This document shows, piece by piece, positions 58,717 through 64,000 of a DNA stretch of 64,000 nt. This stretch comes from Stieleria maiorica (GTDB lineage Bacteria; Planctomycetota; Planctomycetia; Pirellulales; Pirellulaceae). Positions within the stretch are counted from its first letter, which is position 1; every line of letters starts with the position of its first letter. The DNA lies in NCBI RefSeq assembly GCF_008035925.1, contig NZ_CP036264.1:1709409-1773408 (forward strand), read 5' to 3'. The translations under genes were made by a program, and so were the position numbers. The notes below the pieces were generated by a model. That model saw nothing but the letters and a program-made list of their open reading frames with translations. It made no database searches and was not told where the DNA came from.

Positions 58717-60033
58717 ATGACGCGATTGTTTCTGCGATTCTATCTGGGGGTGATCGCCATCTTGATCTCCGCCTGGTTGATTCAGACCGTTGTGTTTCGC
58801 AAGAGTTCGGTCGCAGAGAACATTCCCGTGATCGAAGACATCTTTGCCGGCAGCGGGCGTTTGGCCCGCGATCGAATCATCGCCGGTGGTGAAGCGGGGT
58901 TTCCCGAAACGATGGAGTATCTAAAACGTCAATTCGACTATCCGATCCGTGTAGTCTCGCGCGAGAACCGTCCGATGGACCAGGCGTCGACCGAGCGTTT
59001 GGATCGCGGCGAAAGCATCCTCTATTACGATCGGCTTGAAACGGCCATCCCGGAAACGCCCTATCTGGTCGAACTCGGGCCGCTGCCGAGGTTCGACCGG
59101 CCGAGTCAGGCAGAGCTTTCCTTCGCGCTGGGGGGAGTGTTTTTGTTGACCGCGATCGGGATTGCGATTTTGTTGCATCCGGTCAGCAAGCAGCTGCGTG
59201 GTGTCGAGAAAACGGCGCTCGCCATCGCCGGCGGTGACTTGAGTGCACGAATCGATTACGGCAGATTTCGGCACAGTGGTCCGCTGGCGGAAGCCTTCAA
59301 TACCATGGCCGATCGCGTAGAGAACCTATTGCGATCACAGCGTGAGTTGCTGCAAACAGTTTCGCACGAGCTGCGTACTCCGCTGGCTCGCATCCGGTTT
59401 GCCACGGAACTGATTGCGTCGGCGGATGATCATGCCGAACGAAGGCAACGTTTGGCGTCGATCGAAGTCGCGACCGATCAGTTGGACGATTTGGTCGGTG
59501 AGTTGCTGACTTACGTGCGGCTGGATGCGGAGTGTGCCGACGGGGAATCCGAGTCCCGATGCAGCGAATCCTTTGACGTTAGGGATTTGGTTTCCGAGTT
59601 GATCGAGTTTCATGCCCCGCTGTACCGTGACGTCGAGTTTTGCAATGCGATCCCTGGGGCGGTTGCTGAAATCAACGGTGATCGGAGCGCCATCGCACGG
59701 GCGATCGGTAACTTGATCAGCAACGCCGGAAAATACGCGGCATCCAAGGTTGTCGTTTCCGTGACCGAATCTGGCGACCAGCTTAGTTGCGTGATTGACG
59801 ATGACGGCAAAGGTATTGCCGCGGCCGATCGCGACACGGTGTTCGAGCCCTTTCAGCGACTCGCCGGCGGGGCAAGCGAGAACGGAACGCAGGCCGGCTC
59901 CGGGCTGGGGTTGGCATTGGTCAAGCGGATTGCCGAACGAAGCGGCGGGGCGGTGGCGGTGTCCGAAAGTGAATGGGGTGGAGCGAGATTCACATTGACG
60001 CTGCCAGCCGAGCGTGGAATCAGCGAGGTTTGA
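58717..60033 (+). CDS. Sensor histidine kinase
   Basis: The 438-residue membrane kinase has two helices (YLGVIAILISAWLIQTVVFR and FALGGVFLLTAIGIAILLHP) bounding a sensor domain of about 110 residues. A HAMP region and dimerisation box with phosphorylated His (VSHELRTPLARIRFATEL) come next. The ATPase domain shows NLISNAGKYA, DDDGKGIAAADRD and GSGLGLALVKRIAERSGG. It phosphorylates the regulator encoded 9 bp upstream. The 3' end overlaps the convergent gene by 14 bases. The RstB-like layout is an impression only. Confidence 0.92.
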   Translation: MTRLFLRFYLGVIAILISAWLIQTVVFRKSSVAENIPVIEDIFAGSGRLARDRIIAGGEAGFPETMEYLKRQFDYPIRVVSRENRPMDQASTERLDRGESILYYDRLETAIPETPYLVELGPLPRFDRPSQAELSFALGGVFLLTAIGIAILLHPVSKQLRGVEKTALAIAGGDLSARIDYGRFRHSGPLAEAFNTMADRVENLLRSQRELLQTVSHELRTPLARIRFATELIASADDHAERRQRLASIEVATDQLDDLVGELLTYVRLDAECADGESESRCSESFDVRDLVSELIEFHAPLYRDVEFCNAIPGAVAEINGDRSAIARAIGNLISNAGKYAASKVVVSVTESGDQLSCVIDDDGKGIAAADRDTVFEPFQRLAGGASENGTQAGSGLGLALVKRIAERSGGAVAVSESEWGGARFTLTLPAERGISEV

Positions 60034-61189
60034 CGATGACCGCCGTGACGTCATCTTTAATCGGATCGGGATCGCAATATGCGGTCACTGCTGCGATCAA
60101 TTCGGAAACGATTTCCGAGGCCGGTTTCTCGCGATGTTGATGCACGACGTCCACCGCACGGTCTTTGCCGAAGGCGACATGATCGTCGCCGCGCGCTTCC
60201 CAGATTCCGTCGGTCATCAGCAAGACGATCTGCCCGGACGAGAGTTCGACGCTGCCATCGATCTGGTAGGTGTGGTTCGGGTCGACGCCGGTCGGGATGC
60301 CGTGGGTTAATAACTCGGTGGACCGGCCGTCGGCTTCGATCAAGAACCCTCGGTGCCCGGCGCCGACGTAGGTCAATCGCATGGCGGCGGGATCGAGCCT
60401 GGCAAAGAACAGCGTGACGAAAAGTGATTGGAAGGTGTCTTCGCAAATCCCGTGGTTGGCGATCGTGACCAATTGTCCGACGTCTTCGTACAGCGCTGCG
60501 GTGGAACGCAACAATCGTCGCGTACCGACGGTGATCATCGCCGGTCCAATCCCGTGTCCGCAGACGTCCGCCAGGACGATGTCCCACTTGCCGTCGCCGT
60601 GGTCGATAAAGTCGTAAAAGTCTCCGGAGGTCGAATCGATCGCCACGCAGCGGCCTGCGACATCGAATCCGGGGATCTCCGGAGGATCGTTGGGCAACAG
60701 GTATTCTTGAATCTGTTTGGCAAACTGCAATTCGCGATCGACCGTCCGTTGACGATGCTCGACCAATCGTCGCTTGTGTCGTTCGATCGCATAGAGCAGC
60801 GACCGGACCAACACCTCGCCGTCCAACTGAGACTTGCCGACATAGTCCTGGGCACCCAGTCGCATCGCCGTGATGCCGAGCGATTCGTCGTGTTCGCCCG
60901 TCAAGATGACGATCGGCTGGTCTGGAAACGGGTCGTGGATTCGGCGGAACGTGTCCAGGCCGGCCGAATCGGACAGGTTCAAATCCAGGATCAGGGCGTC
61001 CGGGGTGAGGCCGCTGGAGAGTCGCTCGAGTGTCTCGGCCAGCGTCGCGGCTTCGGTCACGGTGAAACGCCCGTCGCTTTCCAAACGTTCGTGCACGACC
61101 ATGGCATCGACGCGGGAATCTTCGACGACCAGAATTAGAAACCGGTCGTCGGCGGCAGCGCCCGATTGGATTGGCTGATTGTCCATCAT
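60020..61189 (-). CDS. Receiver domain-SpoIIE/PP2C phosphatase fusion (RsbU-like)
   Basis: The 389-residue protein has a receiver domain (ILVVEDSRVDAMVV; phosphoacceptor Asp in DALILDLNLSDSAG; KSQL near residue 120), a helical linker (RELQFAKQIQEYLLPNDPP) and a SpoIIE-type phosphatase domain (STSGDFYDFIDHGD, VLADVCGHGIGPAM, LLMTDGIWEARGDD, KDDVTAVIVKPR). Such proteins dephosphorylate STAS anti-sigma antagonists. The next gene on the same strand encodes a STAS-containing protein, a plausible substrate. Confidence 0.92.
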   Translation of the reverse strand: MMDNQPIQSGAAADDRFLILVVEDSRVDAMVVHERLESDGRFTVTEAATLAETLERLSSGLTPDALILDLNLSDSAGLDTFRRIHDPFPDQPIVILTGEHDESLGITAMRLGAQDYVGKSQLDGEVLVRSLLYAIERHKRRLVEHRQRTVDRELQFAKQIQEYLLPNDPPEIPGFDVAGRCVAIDSTSGDFYDFIDHGDGKWDIVLADVCGHGIGPAMITVGTRRLLRSTAALYEDVGQLVTIANHGICEDTFQSLFVTLFFARLDPAAMRLTYVGAGHRGFLIEADGRSTELLTHGIPTGVDPNHTYQIDGSVELSSGQIVLLMTDGIWEARGDDHVAFGKDRAVDVVHQHREKPASEIVSELIAAVTAYCDPDPIKDDVTAVIVKPR

Positions 61190-61267
61190 CGAGAACTACG
61201 CGGATCGATCCACAGAAATGAACACCCCGGTGGCATGCGACGACCACGCTTCATCATTGTGGGAAAA

Positions 61268-62527
61268 TCATTCAGCGCTCTTGAGTGCGTTGGTGACCGT
61301 GCCGCGGATTTCGAAGACGGTCCCATCCAAATTCAAAACTCGGAACACCTCGCGAATCGATTCACGCATCCCACACAGATAAAGACGCGTCTGGCGTGGT
61401 TTGAGTTCGGAGTGCAATTGGATCAGGATTCCGACGGTTTCGGAGGAACAGAACCGTACGGACGCGAAATTGACAATCAGACGTTTCGGATCGGACTTGT
61501 CCACCATCGCGAACAGTTCACGCTTGGTTTGGACCAGCGACTCGGTCGACAGCACGCTCGCATCGTGAAGATGGACGACGTGGGCGCCGTCGATTTCCTG
61601 CAGATCAAACTGCTCGTATTCCGGCGCTGCGACTTCTTCTTCTTCTTCTTCTTCTTCTTTTGCTGCCGGTTCGGGGCTTTTCTGATCACGGGTTTGCGTG
61701 GTCAGCGGCGTCATGCGGAACAGGCTGTCCATCGCCGTGGCCAATTCACGTGCCGACGCGTAGCGTTCGCTGGCGCCAAACGACAACGCTTTGGCGAACG
61801 TTTGTTTGAACAGTTCGGCGGCCTTTTTGTCCAGGCCGGCGTACAGCGCATTTTGAAACACCTCTTCGGCCGATTTCGGGGCGTGCCCGGTCAGCACGAA
61901 GAACCCGATCGCGGCCAACGAGTAGACATCGGATTGAGGACGCACGGCGTCTCCGGATCCGACCGAGACCTCAGGGGCGGCATACTCGTTGCGGAACTCG
62001 GCCGATTCGCCGTCTTCCTCCGACAACAGCATCCCGGGCATGCCCAGGTCAGCGATCACCGGTTCACCGTTCTTTTCCAGAACCACGGCCTCGGGCGACA
62101 GGTATCCGTGGACCAGTCCCGCGGCGTGCATTTGACTGACGCCAAGAGCCAGCTTGCCGACCAGCAATGCGACCTGCCGGGGTTCGATCAACGCCGCTTG
62201 CTTGGGTTCGATCGCTGCGTTCTGGGCTGTGATCTCTCGCAGGTTGGGGCCGTCGACAAGGGTCGTGGCCAAGTAATCGGCTCCATCGGCTTGACCAAAA
62301 TCCAAGACGGCCGACAGATGGGCATTCCGCAAGTTGGCCAGCGCATGGGCGCGGGCGTCGAAATCGGCACGGACTTGGGGATCCAAGCCCGAGAAATCAG
62401 CGATCCGGATGGTCAGATCTCGATCCAGGTGCGGATCGTAGGCGAGATAGACGGTCTGACGCCCTTCACGTTTGAGCCGTTTTTTGAGCTCAAATCGACC
62501 TACGGTTTTGATGTTTGTTTCTTCCAT
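61268..62527 (-). CDS. Pseudokinase-STAS domain fusion
   Basis: The 419-residue protein has a kinase-like fold at residues about 10-265 in which essential residues are lost: no glycine loop (LKREGRQTVYLAYD), DLTIRI in place of the lysine strand, HGYLSPEAVVL instead of HRDxKxxN, and DLGMPG for DFG. A poly-Glu run (nine residues, encoded by a GAA/TTC repeat) links it to a STAS domain at about 310-419 (LIVNFASVRFCSSETVGILI). The STAS phospho-serine position is kept as Ser. It is probably an anti-sigma antagonist regulated through the pseudokinase; this is inference. Confidence 0.82.
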   Translation of the reverse strand: MEETNIKTVGRFELKKRLKREGRQTVYLAYDPHLDRDLTIRIADFSGLDPQVRADFDARAHALANLRNAHLSAVLDFGQADGADYLATTLVDGPNLREITAQNAAIEPKQAALIEPRQVALLVGKLALGVSQMHAAGLVHGYLSPEAVVLEKNGEPVIADLGMPGMLLSEEDGESAEFRNEYAAPEVSVGSGDAVRPQSDVYSLAAIGFFVLTGHAPKSAEEVFQNALYAGLDKKAAELFKQTFAKALSFGASERYASARELATAMDSLFRMTPLTTQTRDQKSPEPAAKEEEEEEEEVAAPEYEQFDLQEIDGAHVVHLHDASVLSTESLVQTKRELFAMVDKSDPKRLIVNFASVRFCSSETVGILIQLHSELKPRQTRLYLCGMRESIREVFRVLNLDGTVFEIRGTVTNALKSAE

Positions 62528-62872
62528 CCTTTGGTCGTCTCCAGTAACCAGACCAAAGCGGACGGGTGGAATCGAGAAGTCTAATATTGATTACTTGGCC
62601 GTAGCTGTCAACTAACCGGCGATCCATTAGCAGGGGGCTCGCGGAGGGGTTTGCGGACCGCCACTGGCCGTGGTCCGAGAGCCGCCGCAAGGTGCAAAGT
62701 GGCCGAAGAAACAGGGCTGGCAATTTCCGTGTTTCGAGTCGCGATCCAGGCTGCCGACCCGGCAGCCGCCCATGCAGATGCGATAAACTGGGGTTCGCTG
62801 TGGGCCGCCCGCCAGGATGCGGGGGCGATCCCGATCTTTCCCCCTCGAGATCTCCGAACGCGCGGATTGAAG
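62528..62872. other. Gene-free divergent promoter region
   Basis: About 345 bases between divergent genes; the frame open upstream of the next gene has no conserved start and is ignored. I see no repeat or clear operator. Confidence 0.5.
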
Positions 62873-63775
62873 ATGACAACAATTTTGGTCGTGGACGATT
62901 CACGGGTCGATCAGACGCTGGTGCAAGGGGTTTTGTCGAATGATCGCGAGTTTGAGCTGCGTTTTGCCAACCAGGGTGCCGAGGCGATGGATTCGATCCG
63001 GCAACAGGCTCCGGATCTGGTCGTGACCGATTTGATGATGCCGGAGATGGACGGATTGCAGCTGGTCCGCTGCATCCGCCAGGAGGCCCCCGAGGTGCCG
63101 GTGATCGTGATGACCGCGATGGGATCGGCCGCCAACGCTATCGAAGCGTTGGAAGTCGGGGCGGCCAGCTTCGTCCCGAAACTGCAATTGACCGAACGGC
63201 TTTCCGATACCGTTCACCAAGTGCTGCTGCTCAAGCACGCCGGCCATCCCTACGGGGGTGTGGTCAAATGTTTGGCAGACGCGGAGCTGACGTTTCACCT
63301 GCGCAGCGACATCACCCTGATCCCACAGTTCGTCGACTTGGTGCAGAAGACGACTTCCGGATTGGGGATCTGCGACGCGACCGAAACGATCCGAATCAGC
63401 TTGGCACTGGAGGAGGCGTTGTTGAATGCTTTGGTGCATGGCAATTACGAACTCACCGATGAAGTGGCTGGCAACGGGATCAACCCCAAGAGCGAAGTGT
63501 TTTGCAGTCGGTCGACCGAACCGCCGTACCGAGATCGGGTGATCTTCGTCAGCCTGCACGTCAGCGGCGATGCGGTCACGTTTGTCGTCCGAGATGAAGG
63601 CCCCGGGTTCGATGTTGCCCAACTGCCTGATGAACATGATTTGACACCGTTTGAGGGCGGTCTCGGCCGCGGCGTTCGTTTGATGCGATCGTTTATGGAT
63701 CAAGTTGCTTTCAACGCCAAAGGCAATGAGGTCACACTCGTGAGGCGATTCAAACCGACCGCCGATGGACCATGA
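62873..63775 (+). CDS. Receiver domain-HATPase (RsbW-like anti-sigma kinase) protein
   Basis: From ATG 62873 (MTTILVVDDSRVDQTLVQGV) the 300-residue protein has a receiver domain (phosphoacceptor in DLVVTDLMMPEMDG; MTAMGSA; FVPKLQ). A GHKL ATPase domain covers about 150-300 (LALEEALLNALVHGNYEL, VVRDEGPGFDVAQLP, GRGVRLMRSFMDQV). This pairing fits an RsbW/SpoIIAB-like kinase controlled by phosphorylation. With the neighbouring phosphatase and STAS genes it completes a partner-switching set. Confidence 0.88.
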   Translation: MTTILVVDDSRVDQTLVQGVLSNDREFELRFANQGAEAMDSIRQQAPDLVVTDLMMPEMDGLQLVRCIRQEAPEVPVIVMTAMGSAANAIEALEVGAASFVPKLQLTERLSDTVHQVLLLKHAGHPYGGVVKCLADAELTFHLRSDITLIPQFVDLVQKTTSGLGICDATETIRISLALEEALLNALVHGNYELTDEVAGNGINPKSEVFCSRSTEPPYRDRVIFVSLHVSGDAVTFVVRDEGPGFDVAQLPDEHDLTPFEGGLGRGVRLMRSFMDQVAFNAKGNEVTLVRRFKPTADGP

Positions 63776-63826
63776 TCGATCTCCCTGATGAGCTGAGCTT
63801 CCCAATACTCTGATCGAGTGATTCCG

Positions 63827-64000
63827 ATGATCAATCTGCGCCGCATCCTCACCGTGATTGACGTCGAGACGTCCGCGGAATCCCAGTACGCCGAAGCCCT
63901 GGCGATGGCGGGACGCTACCAGGCGGAATTGCACCTGCTGCATGTCGTCGCTCCGCAGGTGATTCCCCGCTTCGGCAGCGAAAAACGATTGCAACAGGCG
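63827..64000 (+). CDS. Universal stress protein family (partial, runs off the right edge)
   Basis: ATG 63827 (MINLRRILTVIDVETSAESQ) opens a frame that continues to the end of the window with LAMAGRYQAELHLLHVVAPQ, the typical first half of a UspA fold. GTG 63818 in the same frame is another start. Only about 58 residues are visible. Confidence 0.75.
   Translation, partial: MINLRRILTVIDVETSAESQYAEALAMAGRYQAELHLLHVVAPQVIPRFGSEKRLQQA

Noticed and set aside
61166-62584. Plus-strand frame (472 codons)
   Set aside because: Antisense to the pseudokinase-STAS gene; contains a poly-Phe run from the GAA/TTC repeat.

Overview
The window looks like a chromosomal segment of a marine planctomycete of the Rhodopirellula/Pirellulaceae type. 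This rests on gene content: serine/threonine kinase and pseudokinase genes, SHD1 and WD40 proteins, a sulfatase, a PQQ-like propeller protein, a methanopterin-type dihydropteroate synthase relative, futalosine-route menaquinone genes, and many dispersed GC-rich repeats. No rRNA, tRNA or CRISPR array was seen.

Left part, 1-18.5 kb: a minus-strand lipid-remodelling operon (plcP-like, btaA, btaB, and an Mpo1-like membrane protein cut by the window edge). It is followed by a membrane pseudokinase, a tetraheme cytochrome, scpA, the mqnA-mqnC pair, an RluA-type pseudouridine synthase, a dihydropteroate synthase-like protein, an active-looking kinase coupled to an inositol-monophosphatase-family gene, a flavin-reductase-like gene and an SHD1 protein.

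18.9-29.5 kb: a two-gene reducing polyketide/nonribosomal-peptide assembly line. One protein reads KS-AT-DH-ER-KR-ACP; the next, overlapping by a few bases, reads C-A-T-TE. An ABC-type permease and an SppA-like peptidase with a repeat in its N-terminal coding region follow.

33.1-52.6 kb is the most unusual part. A tandem array of 122-bp palindromic units precedes a broken integron integrase (minus strand). Next come an attI-like site and about 18 kb of short plus-strand genes separated by 23 full or nearly full attC recombination sites, with degenerate or half sites at the far end. This is a sedentary chromosomal integron whose integrase is dead. Its cassettes encode small membrane proteins, lipoproteins, immunity-like proteins (SUKH and an Imm33-like protein) and many unknowns. 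Some cassettes have no gene, one gene is frameshifted, and one gene lies antisense. The distal end has decayed through dispersed repeats, a MITE-like insertion and half sites.

Right part, 52.9-64 kb: a sulfatase, a PQQ-like propeller protein, a peptidoglycan-binding-like protein, a WD40 protein and an OmpR-type two-component pair. A set of partner-switching genes follows: receiver-SpoIIE phosphatase, pseudokinase-STAS fusion, and receiver-HATPase. The window ends in the start of a universal stress protein gene.

Coordinates of attC sites run from the first base of R'' to the last base of R'. All function calls come from reading motifs by eye; no database search was possible.
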